The notes under the pieces were generated by a model. That model had not been told where the DNA came from, ran no database searches, and was given only the letters and a program-made list of their open reading frames with translations. Of a stretch of 64,000 bases of DNA, positions 40,001-42,564 are shown one piece after another. Location of the stretch: NCBI RefSeq assembly GCF_963678635.1, contig NC_087062.1, positions 92,975,845 to 93,039,844 of the forward strand, given 5' to 3'. A program made the translations under genes and the position numbers. The DNA comes from Symsagittifera roscoffensis (Eukaryota > Xenacoelomorpha > Acoela > Convolutidae). The first letter of the stretch is position 1, and every line of letters begins with the position of its first letter.

Positions 40001-41474
40001 AAAGTCAGTATTGTCCTGAGCTCAAATTTAAAATAATAATTTATCTGTGACTTTTTTGAAAGGTCGATCTGAACTTGAAAATAGTCAAATCGGCTAGTTT
40101 GGGACACTAAACGCGCGAGGTATTTCGTGCTATTAATGCGTAAGAGGCTGTTAAGTCAGCACATAAGTCATTCCCCATTAAATTGAAGCAAAAGACTCGG
40201 TTGCCAGACGCTAGCAAGCCTGCTCCGCAAAGGTTCCGACAGCGCAAAGGTTCCGACAGCCTTTTAAACTATATCGAATAGTTTCTATGAAAATAAAACT
40301 TCTGAGAAATATCATAGATCAAGTATCAATATTAATGCGACTAATTAGCTAGCCTTATTGAATTTGGAACAATTTTGATGAGCAGGATAGTTCGCCACGC
40401 ATAAATAATTCGTGTTACGTTTTCAGGATTAATGATAAAATCTTCAAAGTGCGCATAAGCTGCTCCAGAGTTTTGCCAAATCGGGACTCTGCAAACTCCT
40501 AAAACTTTGCAAAAATTGATTGGAGGTAAAATGTCTTTTTAAATTTGATTTTATTGAGTCGATATCTTTAATACGAAATAAAAATTTTTTGGTGAAATTC
40601 ATTAATTCGATTGCAGAAATAATATAACAGCTGAATAATATGAATAATATGACTGAATAATATAACAACGCCAAGCATGAATAATCCGTTTTGTTCGAAC
40701 TTTATCCTTTTAGACTTGGCAAAGCGTGTGCTGAGAAAATTTCAAAAAGAAAAGCAAAGTTTTCTTCAATTTTTTTGAACATTTTTTCTTGATTGATGTT
40801 TTCAAAAACTGTGTTAAAGAAGTTGAAGGTTCAAAGCTTCTCGCTGAGTTTTGGATGTCGCTGGATCTAGACAAATAATGGATTTCCTGCAACTCCCAAA
40901 AAACAAGAAAAGCAGGGATCCTGCAAAACTTAGCGAGAGATCTTTTTCCCTCTAAATTTCCGACAAAACCAATATGAAACTTATGGTAATCCTGCAAAAC
41001 TTAGTAGGAGTAGCTCATCGTCATTAACCCATGGATACTTTGTTTTGTTTCTTTTATTAGCTAATCGCGGCGGTTGAGGTTGTGGCCTTTTTTGAAATAA
41101 CTATCCTCTGAGCAGAAATTTAAGTAGTCCTTTTTTAATTTTGGAGAATTCGGAATTTTAAAATCATCGATCTTTAACAAAATGAAATTTTCCAGAACTT
41201 ATTTTTTTTTGAAAATCTTAAAACATCTCTAACTTACTGAACATCATAATTCAAAAAAGTTTAAATAGATTAAGTTTTTTTCACCAATCTAGATTTTTTT
41301 CACGATTTCGTGAAATAGTCTGTTTGGCCGAATAAAACTGCTGAGCTTACCTTCAAGTAAGCTAGACTGCAGCAAACTGTCGGCTGTTTGATAGACTTTG
41401 TGGGCAGCTTCCACGTGAGCGAATGTATAACAGAAAACAAAAACAATAAGGTTGTAATATATTTCAACAATCAT
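12539..41474 (-). CDS. Nicotinic acetylcholine receptor-like subunit, six exons, whole model
   Basis: This is a pentameric ligand-gated cation channel subunit of the cell membrane. Exons in order are 41474-41351, 16793-16614, 16023-15926, 15304-15049 (start possibly 15296), 14844-14672 and 13042-12539. Junction phases agree throughout (1, 1, 0, 1, 0) and the sum is 1335 nt, or 444 codons plus stop. Visible landmarks are a signal peptide, GYNRRARPV, the Cys loop with 13 residues between its cysteines (CTMDVTNFPFDSQTC), FYVRNLLLP leading into M1, PAEQ/GDR at the M1-M2 turn, the 9' Leu of M2, M3 and M4. The loop-C region has a single Cys (TSC) and no vicinal pair, so this is a non-alpha type subunit. 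Introns 2 and 5 need GC donors. Intron 1 is about 24.6 kb and contains the 18.86 kb LTR element. A second terminal exon lies at 9379-9882. The first-exon link is inferred from phase and sequence fit. Confidence 0.8.
13207..13441. other. Receptor intron 5 sequence, nothing recognised
   Basis: Unique sequence between duplication unit 2 and the MITE at 13450. Confidence 0.5.
13450..13856. mobile_element. hAT-like MITE, 407 bp
   Basis: The ends are CAGGGGCGGATTTAGG and CCTAGATCCGCCCCTG. The flanking octamers CTAGCTAA (13442-13449) and CTAACTAA (13857-13864) match at 7 of 8. It shares an internal ATTCGACCCCCTGCCGAC-type block with the copy near 11325. It sits in receptor intron 5. Confidence 0.85.
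13865..14671. other. Receptor intron 5, no gene seen
   Basis: AT-rich intron sequence between the MITE and exon 5. The 77-codon + strand frame at 14279 has no acceptor, donor or family match and is not called. Confidence 0.5.
14672..14844 (-). CDS. Receptor exon 5 (loop C to M1)
   Basis: The acceptor TTTTCAG precedes AC ACA TCC TGT (phase 1). The exon codes for the end of the ligand-binding domain (TSCHRAEL, FTFKRLSD), the FYVRNLLLP motif and M1, ending at PAEQ. The exon must end at GAACAG with a GC donor (GCTTGT) to reach GDR in exon 6 in frame. The length of 173 nt gives phase 0 out. Confidence 0.85.
14845..15048 (-). other. Receptor intron 4 (GT-AG, 204 nt)
   Basis: The donor GTAAGGAAGG starts at 15048 and the acceptor ATTTTCAG ends at 14845. 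A G/C run (14876-14887) lies inside. Confidence 0.75.
15049..15304 (-). CDS. Receptor exon 4 (Cys loop)
   Basis: This exon contains the signature Cys loop with FPFD, followed by SWQYPADQVDIY and a TQWQL end at a GTAAGG donor. The start is less sure. An acceptor at 15304 (GAGAG/GGA, phase 0) matches the exon 3 end at 15926; an acceptor at 15296 (TTAG/C) would match an alternative exon 3 end two bases later. Both keep the frame. The polypyrimidine tract is poor in either case. Confidence 0.8.
15373..15555. repeat. Dispersed repeat, copy 1 (partner at 51220-51395)
   Basis: Shared blocks with 51220-51395 are CCCCTATAAATAAAA, AATTAGCACTAA, CATTCTGATTG and a CCCCTTTCTTGA..GGG stem near the end. 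It lies in receptor intron 3. Confidence 0.6.
15926..16023 (-). CDS. Receptor exon 3 (ligand-binding domain)
   Basis: The acceptor ATCCAG precedes GA ATC AAT. The exon encodes a stretch with LADLWIPDLLPYNE, equivalent to the conserved WxPDxxLYN region of nicotinic subunits. It ends at a GTGTGTATG donor. The length of 98 nt links phase 1 in to phase 0 out. Confidence 0.85.
16024..16613 (-). other. Receptor intron 2 with GC donor
   Basis: The donor is GAAG/GCACTT at 16613 and the acceptor ATCCAG ends at 16024. The next GT downstream would create an in-frame TAG after joining, so GC is the only workable donor. About 80 bp at the donor end recur at 36887-36965. Confidence 0.65.
16614..16793 (-). 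CDS. Receptor exon 2 (N-terminal ligand-binding domain)
   Basis: The acceptor GTTTCAG precedes GC TAC AAT (phase 1). The exon encodes GYNRRARPV, an N-glycosylation sequon (NMT), a FYQLVGF strand, then TTLIWMRIAWKDEMMSWNP, matching the conserved WxxxxWxDxxLxWxP region of the family. The length of 180 nt keeps phase 1. Confidence 0.85.
16794..17440 (-). other. Receptor intron 1, 3' part
   Basis: AT-rich intron DNA between exon 2 and the LTR element. The open frame continuing upstream from exon 2 into this region has no signal peptide of its own and ends in intron sequence. Confidence 0.6.
17437..17440. repeat. Target-site duplication, left (ATTG)
   Basis: ATTG immediately before the TGAGTTAGG LTR edge is repeated directly after the other LTR edge (36302-36305). 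A 4-bp duplication is within the normal range for LTR-element integrases. Confidence 0.75.
17441..17850 (-). repeat. 3' LTR of copy B
   Basis: On the minus strand it runs TGGAACCTGATC ... GGTCCTAACTCA. I see no difference from the 5' LTR at 35892-36301. Several CCAAT-type motifs sit in the first 100 bases on the element strand. Confidence 0.95.
17708..17735. promoter_or_regulatory. Conserved hairpin in the LTR
   Basis: GTGCTGAAATTAC and GTAATTTCAGCAC form a perfect 13-bp stem around a 2-base centre. The same hairpin is at 36159-36186 and in the diverged copy A LTR (about 2297-2324). It may act in transcription or RNA 3'-end formation; the function is inferred. Confidence 0.55.
17851..19394 (-). 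other. 3' untranslated region of copy B
   Basis: About 1.5 kb between the last ORF and the 3' LTR, collinear with copy A 672-2180. No sense ORF is conserved between the copies. An antisense 158-codon frame (17903-18379, + strand) is open here, but in copy A the equivalent is broken. Just before the LTR the element strand reads AACCCGGATGGG, a weak plus-strand primer candidate. Confidence 0.7.
19395..19437 (-). other. Putative 43-nt intron after the last stop codon, copy B
   Basis: The last ORF stops with TAA, then CAG/GTAAGTATC (donor at 19437). A perfect TACTAAC lies at 19416-19410 and an ATATTAG acceptor ends at 19395. Copy A has the same signals at 598-671. The intron lies so close to the stop that it should not mark the mRNA for decay. 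Splicing is inferred. Confidence 0.55.
19441..20451 (-). CDS. Last ORF of the element: ordered accessory protein, 336 residues from the first ATG
   Basis: I do not recognise the family. The sequence is rich in Phe, Tyr, His and Asp with few low-complexity stretches. Its C-terminal half is preserved in copy A (42-596), so it is a real gene of the family. No signal peptide or strong membrane span is visible. The frame is open upstream of the ATG for about 30 further codons and faces the end of the Ser/Pro/Thr-rich ORF (20541-21248) one base out of frame. The two may therefore be one protein with a disordered N-terminal half, split here by a one-base change or joined by frameshifting. Its position downstream of the envelope-like gene suggests expression from a spliced subgenomic RNA. 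Confidence 0.7.
   Translation of the reverse strand: MPTLPWTSYYHFTNPLCLPLSNTHIDIERNKDMLYRLTTPLTPRQFTYIGYKKSLKTHTAPRANEYTLEYYDHNIIRTNQDQFLDDDRFANPQITEKFFIKTPYVFTLNIFDRKFDHIISEALTDTQAYESFKERFQIFSLTFHFLAPHERDLHCSHDIMLRTKQIHTYTYYRFIQNHFDLHTPSRQPHHRFQFINSKYTSPFFLNFTYCIKDTNLHGILRNYDPITQMYIFCPITKTFNAEESRPFLIPHEFVQPIEIPILEFIHNTKFNHKLYNLIQNTPYEFAVGTEELTTIKALQLLWPLLQTKNIIRILAKLLTTSDLIHDIFPHGFFPDD
20541..21248 (-). CDS. Ser/Pro/Thr-rich disordered ORF, 235 residues
   Basis: The ATG at 21248 overlaps the TGA of the envelope-like ORF as ATGA, a compact viral-type junction. The product is dominated by Ser, Pro, Thr, Asn and Gln, with repeated PTPS, SSTT and TPSS segments, and has no clear fold or membrane span except a short hydrophobic patch near residues 22-32 (PIPIIPLFAF). 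It could be a mucin-like stalk or an extended linker. The stop at 20541 is followed in the -1 frame by the open frame leading to 19441-20451, so this is probably the N-terminal half of that protein. Confidence 0.6.
   Translation of the reverse strand: MSRQLGSLHRSNSHPTNLTTPIPIIPLFAFPPPDFPTSNVTSGMNSDTNSHISVLYSISQLNNPNIETPDEFTDSEPSPSNNFHTNSSNFSQPPFQPILPNNPDPTNSTPSYASQVTPTYSSIQSDQSSHSPDTPQISPELDNFITLQQQPYHLDTPTINQISSTIDSSNPPTPTPSSIYTESLAPSSTTTESSLSTNRPTELLKESSPTILSQRNQEQPLNISTIQNTLTQKNF
21245..23356 (-). CDS. Envelope-like glycoprotein, main part (about 703 residues)
   Basis: This long open frame continues the secreted ORF at 23463-23852 after a stop and a frame change near 23340-23470. It has Cys residues spread through the first 430 residues, sequons, and near its C-terminus two hydrophobic segments (around ILYAMFRFIGFLFSLL and VARILFAGFFGIFS) before a Pro/His/Gln-rich tail. 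This fits a type I viral surface protein with a membrane anchor and cytoplasmic tail, placed where env lies in retroviruses. I cannot assign it to the baculovirus F, phlebovirus Gc or herpesvirus gB-like classes known from other invertebrate elements. No ATG starts this segment; the first codon of the open part is TTG. The role is inferred from position, signal peptide and anchor. Confidence 0.65.
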   Translation of the reverse strand: MKDIKLYEKYPYNGAHGRLTYDMHDKHWIPHIGINDPSNCKADTKNKGYQEIMFFDWKIQLEKIQLTRDLSDNTMIYQGIRLPCKNYQGYCDPTTRTQATIVWFPEDTCTTFQVAKIHARMIKFHEKYFIQSIPYEQVNPLRKISSNFRNVHNIENKLTRFQIYQETELACKYRNPLHKTQYSEILVEYENGFDMTTGKLKVDPYATSHPPNEGTSYIPVHFQKNTGQPGGHLKPQDDQSTRLQELSLMNSTYFGNIHYDIHLDMKLDYTISRIFQEMSLSELETLHQLCELERTQILQSLALAVLKIPYAGYLLSGNRSNFLDYEGNILWFYTCTKKVSPLYVFEDKRCYKRIPIFYKNKVHFVDTLSRRTYFWDTAVPCGSENSHNVVQLNPDEDKYYLLTPYPTLMQSLKKFSPESIRAIARNPNIDLQSIGIYSKSDIQHHIRTQQFQELLTQMDTIQRQSIDQNLRKFAETAGFADIYTQDYSGYFKDTKDYIYLNGEKYRPQDISPINIFSFVTLKNDILDFLGWPYYILEKLTILYAMFRFIGFLFSLLKGIYNTCAIHTQVNRQASVARILFAGFFGIFSTSINKILLDAQIKEYNTKIATRQNTYDEEHNNVDTTPTAPQLPPLPHNHPLSLVPRNFRNLAITHNQNFRPTISQSPIQHIMPHHSQDENTYEQIIEQPHTTAFQSQNNNFFSPR
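23463..23852 (-). CDS. Envelope-like glycoprotein, N-terminal part with signal peptide
   Basis: The 129-residue frame starts MYILKLLIFLQLLFLVIS, a clear signal peptide, followed by a Cys-containing ectodomain (HYDCEEN, SQCETE, HCSQVS). It ends at a TAA, after which the same frame continues open for about 35 codons until close to the next segment (21245-23356). The TAA and a shift further on therefore look like breaks in one glycoprotein gene of roughly 870 codons. Its ATG overlaps the last 13 bases of the upstream ATG-less ORF (23840-25018). Confidence 0.65.
   Translation of the reverse strand: MYILKLLIFLQLLFLVISNQNINPSPRTGPQDLLVTHYDCEENEQKTLHKYAINQVSQCETEPQAIETTNVIATLYSKARATTVIGYKFTATFSEKKVHCSQVSNGNKNRLDHESFYQSNIERLLHLNP
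23840..25018 (-). CDS. 392-codon open frame without any ATG
   Basis: From the TAG at 25021-25019 to the TAA at 23842-23840 this frame has no stop and no ATG, and I found no GTG, CTG or TTG in it. The first two thirds are Gln, Ser, Pro and Thr-rich (probably disordered). The last 150 codons look ordered (LRLDWNTFTAP, GQHLESNRLHNWALNRLQ, IYKYDRYTKKTIGYITF). It overlaps the 58-residue membrane ORF at its start by 23 bases and the envelope ATG at its end by 13. Translation must come from splicing, a shift out of the small ORF, or read-in from outside. I do not recognise the family. Its plan of disordered stretch plus ordered end resembles the 20541/19441 pair. Confidence 0.6.
   Translation of the reverse strand, partial: KNTIININFFTKRIDQKKLSKIATQQSQSQSSPTSSQDNPTTPSTTQNPQTSTRISFQDNPYTFEERHARLSEPLEPVQRQAPLSEPIYNLCPTLPQELSRIRNPSQNQNTVEINRQIIHPRRNRNFQTPRVHFDIPQSPSQNTPENPIGILPETPTLLSQRSTSSLPSDYLGSTPTSEQIRENPFNPPNQASRLPYWTTHSFTQGELNLVNDPIDISTDTTTSSSLPETLSLPSTPSISQISPPPFNLNFLNNLDARYREQSSTNIPLRLDWNTFTAPPPLFGQHLESNRLHNWALNRLQYRQDIQDDIQDHNIQILQQNSLQLKFEITVKLNNITQHPYPLNPPNITAQSLPPPFITTEVIYKYDRYTKKTIGYITFYNPYSGLSYTCIF
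24996..25172 (-). CDS. 58-residue protein with two membrane spans
   Basis: ATG at 25172, TAA at 24998-24996. The product has a short polar N-terminus (MIRTIFSRTD), a hydrophobic segment (about residues 11-29), a short CKCIKK turn, a second hydrophobic segment (about 36-51) and an acidic-aromatic tail. It is a hairpin-type integral membrane protein, similar in plan to viroporins or to an N-terminal membrane anchor. The next ORF (23840-25018) opens in another frame exactly as this one ends, so the two may form one membrane-anchored product by frameshift. Function unknown. Confidence 0.5.
   Translation of the reverse strand: MIRTIFSRTDIFLLFVIFITFLSSLILTICKCIKKAIITFALATILLILFLEEYYNKH
25175..25992 (-). 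other. Non-coding spacer between pol and the 3' genes
   Basis: No frame is open for long on the element strand. It contains direct repeats on the + strand: GGGGCAATTTT..GTG.TCGG at about 25437-25463 and 25514-25537, and TTTTACTTTAGGCTAA-like blocks near 25597 and 25630. It is a likely place for the splice acceptor of a subgenomic RNA for the downstream genes; this is inferred. Confidence 0.5.
25993..26450 (-). CDS. Integrase C-terminal end with GPY/F module
   Basis: After a one-base shift near 26450 the pol frame continues to the TAA at 25995-25993. It starts with NGPYQII, the GPY/F motif of retroviral and Ty3/Gypsy integrases, continues with VTYKITDSDKKEIVQHR, and ends in a Lys/Arg/Gln-rich tail. 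There is no chromodomain. Confidence 0.7.
26439..27334 (-). CDS. Integrase catalytic core
   Basis: This segment has the RNase H-fold DDE triad: Asp in ISFDTKGP, Asp in VTDNGTEF, and Glu in NGLVEGMNRSLQE after the usual APWTNG stretch. The core catalyses strand transfer of the cDNA into host DNA. A frame break at the 5' side (about 27334) separates it from the zinc-binding domain, and another at the 3' side (about 26445) separates it from the GPY/F module. All three pieces belong to one ancestral pol frame. Confidence 0.85.
27329..27873 (-). CDS. RNase H-integrase linker and HHCC zinc-binding domain
   Basis: This frame is open from about 27873 without a methionine for most of its length. It ends with an H-x5-H (HTQNIKGH) and a CNDCIVC pair, the N-terminal zinc-binding domain of integrase. 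It continues the 27874-28514 segment after a shift and leads into the core at 27334 after another. Confidence 0.75.
27874..28514 (-). CDS. RNase H domain and start of linker
   Basis: This carries the middle and end of RNase H (RECTAIIYTLTEYEFLILG, TDHKPIIFLF, LPDTLSRN), typical of Ty3/Gypsy pol. The domain starts in the preceding ORF (MCDASNFGIGAAL). The frame switches by -1 at a run of seven A residues (element strand), where the zero-frame codons are ACA AAA AAA TGA. Confidence 0.85.
28512..31652 (-). CDS. Protease - reverse transcriptase - RNase H start, with low-complexity N-terminal region
   Basis: From the first ATG (31562) this is 1016 residues; the same frame extends upstream to the in-frame TGA at 31655. 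Residues 20-195 are Asn/Ser/Arg/Tyr-rich with repeated NNRN and SYSN units, a likely RNA-binding prion-like region next to the nucleocapsid knuckle. An aspartic protease motif FLIDSGAES lies near residue 349. RT follows, with LDARYLN, FTTADMNSAYNQ and the catalytic YLDD near residue 847, then the connection and the first RNase H motif (MCDAS). It stops at TGA where RNase H continues in the -1 frame. It provides polyprotein processing and cDNA synthesis for the element. Confidence 0.9.
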   Translation of the reverse strand, partial: HSISECRQKQQDNQNKPQKYKEPNKSFYQYMKKDQNLPNKTVYSNNSSGKPLPNNTNYTRNQSPYNSSYRGRSPERRNTQNSSQNHYNRPNSRNNYSRSNSNTQRFVSRSNSQSRNNYYPNNQSRNSSYNRNRNYSNNRNRSYSNNRNQNYPNNQSRNNSYKRSNYNRPNNNYQNRSRNNSQNRHSSYNNRYRNYSQSPHRNNNNYNNSNNRHRSSTPKHQRHINQVQSNPETTSDPPGIDDTVTDTLKLNQINCGSSDSESDAENTLSINMIKVKNDYEPVIYEQPFSSHIYENQSELLHNYYIEPIHSTPTTQKTNEINTTNQPNENEKTKCLNTNHIYQNIQKEQPKEKIWTIPFLLESPRSKEFQPPDLEIDFLIDSGAESNIINIPTWNEIKTLHPKLTPLETSSKLATAQGSTLINYGKIQLFLLPTRTMEQNKILTKPFKQIFHITDIKHNIIGIPFISKYIPTINILNSKILIKDKYTKTKDTSLTFFQRLNKQPPFFSKFYPIYNQQRKHLKPLSGNIYNFSIKQVHQYDKKQNKQKFYKFFKITISSIKYLKNSNSDIISLHVYNNTPYQVTLPLGFLGYCETNATISPIHEKAYRVNNIFQLLDIYQSTILNEELSINNIISNENRNTDYFTKTPYFKPTFNISNYTENQQKFLTMFNFQHSQITQDEFEKLAKQLIKYSSVYATSKFDVGKISSSLHLPLKPDAVFKKQRASKVPIHLHDKVNRLLDILEQYNIISPVNKEEQPKGNTFINPVIILAKGESLKIVLDARYLNSLIDESKCNWPIEPIQVILTKINGKYFTTADMNSAYNQMPLDEQSRRLTQFVIGNQQYEFNRLFYGISIGPAAFSAFMSKIFRPLILKKNTITYLDDVFMQSQTKEEMFNVLEQYHQILQNENLKAAPDKSHFFLTKVKFIGHIIERKTITPLKSRIDAIQKLQPPTNKKKIQEFLGMLNFLSKYVYKMQLYLRPFYNTLRQQNNFEWNTEHQARFEEIKKFLTEQISNTIPDSNQPFYAMCDASNFGIGAALLQSHNGTKK
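31653..32240 (-). CDS. Gag capsid C-terminal part and nucleocapsid knuckle, ending in TGA
   Basis: The frame opens in -1 relative to the preceding Gag ORF at the overlap near 32240. It contains a capsid-type helix-rich region (KWFSVLP, LPNETIKQLAVRIETL) and ends in a zinc knuckle. Reading across the TGA at 31655-31653 gives C-x2-C-x4-H-x4-C with the stop at the residue before His, a position that is Gly in most knuckles. GGA to TGA is one base. The same frame then continues into the protease-RT ORF, so Gag and Pol are a single frame. Confidence 0.8.
   Translation of the reverse strand, partial: DGAAQKWFSVLPIEIKSNWKRFPQEFSKMFDSERNKQQQRVLCNEIRRLPNETIKQLAVRIETLVRKAYSLNTHDYKNTKMTEILMMTLTPQLRKIAIKKRASHPSSIREPDLDFRKLVDKLEQAEITMKLEETENLKLQYVNRIETASTNTNNIQESDTDLVEKITEILNIYEKHPNFKGKPSFKKWCNYCRRY
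32240..34219 (-). CDS. Gag main ORF
   Basis: About 660 codons are open. No ATG marks a start near its 5' end, and the frame is entered from ORF1 (34197-34643) by a +1 step at GAACAAAAAAATTAG. The product has an acidic Asp-rich start, an N-terminal helical domain, a long Gln/Asn/Pro-rich middle with repeated NPINTQSFQPIQQQ-type units, and a capsid start (VFTGTDPEYSVEDYLNAI) at its end. It stops at TAG near 32240, where the capsid continues in the -1 frame. Confidence 0.75.
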   Translation of the reverse strand, partial: QSSNKKISSTHTPGEESPDDDDIFPFIVDATTDRGQHIFCKNLLLNLFEPGISPCKTEFPDVKIKRQIIDHYLKDICNLTQQYGIYSIEFNSPNQNHNKYIIQTDDLDLEFSKVFSEYIKSIQYHNSQRANSIFTNEVFAIIYSYISILENEIQIPNVSPTETSKHIRVRHEITLLSSFLNIIKENFTKDEVSQHTKHDLQKILAWFIIDYFTHNIDLISQARKNFRPQNSSDDTAITEQSDYVWDPEWSHPAFINFPQSISSQAISTISYVRDYVRVIPLTIDATPLNYNTFLPDMQNNSLNSSVIHNENLSGTRNLTQQDIQTPSHFINEEIVHTTTTQQSISPIRPNLTTPRNTNPSQTQVTLQSTVKPSVAPKYSHMDYQTYRPMTIPPKTRKTFTRNNFADHNYNYTHPSKTNYQPRKNFSNYTRSRNWDNSMAPPNSVNFQTNLHPPQDRSENYPFFQQNKNKKQTSYQMDYLSSDDDFLQPDIFAPYNQEYRGQGIQKPHTYHRIFSPQPIDTQNQQPIQQQNPINTQSFQPIQQQNPMIANSYQPTQMQNEIPLPYYLQQHEITRNQLSNFSQMPNAAESLQMTMNSYLMGGSSITSNKPLMVFTGTDPEYSVEDYLNAITANLILNIGPEPINTPLHQNWIHRRTALKQL
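34197..34643 (-). CDS. ORF1, basic N-terminal protein (148 residues)
   Basis: ATG at 34643, first ORF after the leader. The product is Lys/Arg-rich with several nuclear-localisation-like clusters (KKKIITKQRQITRKRF, KRGKRRIKKQYKHK) separated by acidic Ser-rich stretches. It ends at TAG in an A-rich run, and the main Gag frame is open across that point in the +1 phase. It is either the N-terminus of Gag reached by +1 frameshifting, a frame broken by one base, or a separate small basic protein. I do not recognise a family. Confidence 0.6.
   Translation of the reverse strand: MSFKNLGNKQTIVLHNCEIDNKKYDLVITPHTQTVGYIRTKRQTLKKKIITKQRQITRKRFSKNRNAFSESETNSLDELYKLKESIDKNCPIHDQLYFSDSETTSNSSKRGKRRIKKQYKHKPVHLYNWNQPIRHIDNYILTVIEQKN
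35160..35285. repeat. Tandem repeat in the leader, two units of about 60 bp
   Basis: Both units begin GATCCAAGG.TA.G.CTTGATGATC (35160 and 35220) and end with ATGATTTAA-like sequence. Confidence 0.7.
35872..35889 (-). promoter_or_regulatory. Candidate primer-binding site
   Basis: Two bases after the 5' LTR the element strand reads TGGTGCGACCATAAGTCTC, starting with the TGG that pairs with a tRNA CCA end. Its complement ends GTCGCACCA, and upstream of that the + strand has GTTCGAGAC, resembling a tRNA T-loop. The tRNA cannot be assigned; an Arg tRNA 3' end is the nearest I can recall. Confidence 0.5.
35892..36301 (-). repeat. 5' LTR of copy B
   Basis: 410 bp, TG...CA on the element strand, read as identical to 17441-17850. 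It is followed by ATTG (36302-36305), the right half of the target duplication. Confidence 0.95.
36302..37100 (-). other. Receptor intron 1, middle part
   Basis: Intron DNA 5' of the element insertion. At 36887-36965 it carries an approximately 80-bp imperfect copy of 16541-16620, the exon 2/intron 2 border. Otherwise nothing is recognised. Confidence 0.5.
37130..37690 (+). pseudogene. Decayed Ty3/Gypsy-type gag fragment
   Basis: Translating across frames gives successive blocks typical of Gypsy-class Gag: a region around VQAILMLRFLV and CEMTCNEIHAVVGDY, then DEFLKRL, then DEMIRIKFISGLRSADCNLKL. Stops and shifts break every block. It lies in receptor intron 1, opposite to the gene, and is unrelated to the Gag of the big element. 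Confidence 0.55.
37774..38723. mobile_element. 950-bp fold-back element with about 345-bp arms
   Basis: The left arm 37774 to about 38127 and the right arm about 38372-38723 are inverse complements with few mismatches. They start ACTATTTTTTAAAGC and end GCTTTAAAAAATAGT. The 245-bp centre is unique and contains the CATAAGCCC motif more than once. It has no coding capacity. It follows directly on the gag relic and may be inserted in it. Confidence 0.8.
38724..39262. other. Receptor intron 1, nothing recognised
   Basis: AT-rich sequence without ORFs or clear repeats. Confidence 0.5.
39263..39660. repeat. Dispersed repeat family R2, copy 1
   Basis: Shared with 52844-53160 and 59720-60115. The order is CAAGAtTGCTC, AGGGCgAA, TTCCGACTGCCTTT, then a block around ATAACGCGCGTT, AAACCCtCATAA and TTTCGGATGAT. 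Copies are clearly diverged. No terminal repeats or coding region are seen. Confidence 0.7.
39661..41350 (-). other. Receptor intron 1, 5' part
   Basis: AT-rich intron sequence down to the GTAAGC donor of exon 1. The frames at 40444 and 40710 have no support and are not called. Confidence 0.5.
41351..41474 (-). CDS. Receptor exon 1 (signal peptide and N-terminus)
   Basis: ATG at 41474. A hydrophobic leader (NLIVFVFCYTFAHVEA) is followed by HKVYQTADSLLQSSLLEG, resembling the helix that opens the mature nicotinic subunit. The donor GAAG/GTAAGC leaves phase 1, and exon 2 begins with the GC TAC AAT needed to complete Gly-Tyr-Asn. The 24.6 kb gap to exon 2 is mostly the LTR element. Confidence 0.7.
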
Positions 41475-42564
41475 CGCTAAGTTTAATTTGTCAAAATCGG
41501 GAACAACAAAAACTTATAATGCTCGGAAGAACGTAAAGTTTTTTGATTGAGATTGCTCCGGTTGTTTAAATACGGGACAAAAAGAAGGCAGATAAGTGTC
41601 CGTGGACTAACGAATAAAGAATGAGATGGCCAGGTGATACAAAAGCGCATAACGGGACAACCATCAATTATTTCTAAGTGGGATTCGCTTACAAAAGTGT
41701 CTAACGTAAATTTATAGGGATGCCATCAATACTTGAGATTCTGCTTTAGAGTACTTAAGCAGCCTTGTTTCAGGCGTCAGAGATAACCGTTTGAAAATGA
41801 GTTTTGTCCTTTGCCTAGAAAATGTTCAACGGGGCTCAAAGCATTAGAAATCTAATGGTGGAGAAATATCAAACTCATGTTACTGTTATTTTTTTTTGTA
41901 GTGCTGCTAATGATAAGGTCAAGATTTTTATAGACCATTCAGCTAGAACGCATTAGTAAACCAACCAGTAGTTATAAAAAAATCAACAAACTAAATGAGG
42001 CATTTCACTCGGATCTTTAAACTATAAGATGGAGTTTAATCGTTTCAAATTAGTTTCAGGAACTTCTATACGAATCGATGATTTAAATGAAGTTTCTATA
42101 TAAAAAACTACTAATTTTTGAGGAAGCTCACATATAAGAGGCTTTTGTCCTGAGGATGCGAAGAAATAATGTAAGTGATGTAACTTTTTTAAATCCAAAA
42201 ACAAAGCCTGTTTTTCTCGGTAACATTCGAAACTTAGTCCAGCTCTGTTTTTGTTACCAGGAATTATGTTTTCAGTTGTTTATGACTACAATAAACCAAC
42301 AAATATGTCAAGCAACCGTACCATGTCTTAAGTTCATTCAACTCTCCGCACTAGTGGCGCCTCAGATTCTGGCAACAAATTTAATTTCAAGCTAATTCTT
42401 ATCATATCTTCCGTATTTTGGTGGTCGTATTCAAATTTTAAAAAATGATGTAAGTAAAAATTAAACTACTATGACCTTTTATCGCGATTTCTTTTATAGG
42501 GAGTGCTATTGGATAAAAAATTAAACGATACACCAAATATTCGATAAACAAACAGGAAAAAATA
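41475..42564. other. Upstream region of the receptor gene, nothing recognised
   Basis: This would hold the promoter and 5' untranslated region of the minus-strand receptor gene. No clear TATA box or other element is recognised. Confidence 0.4.
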
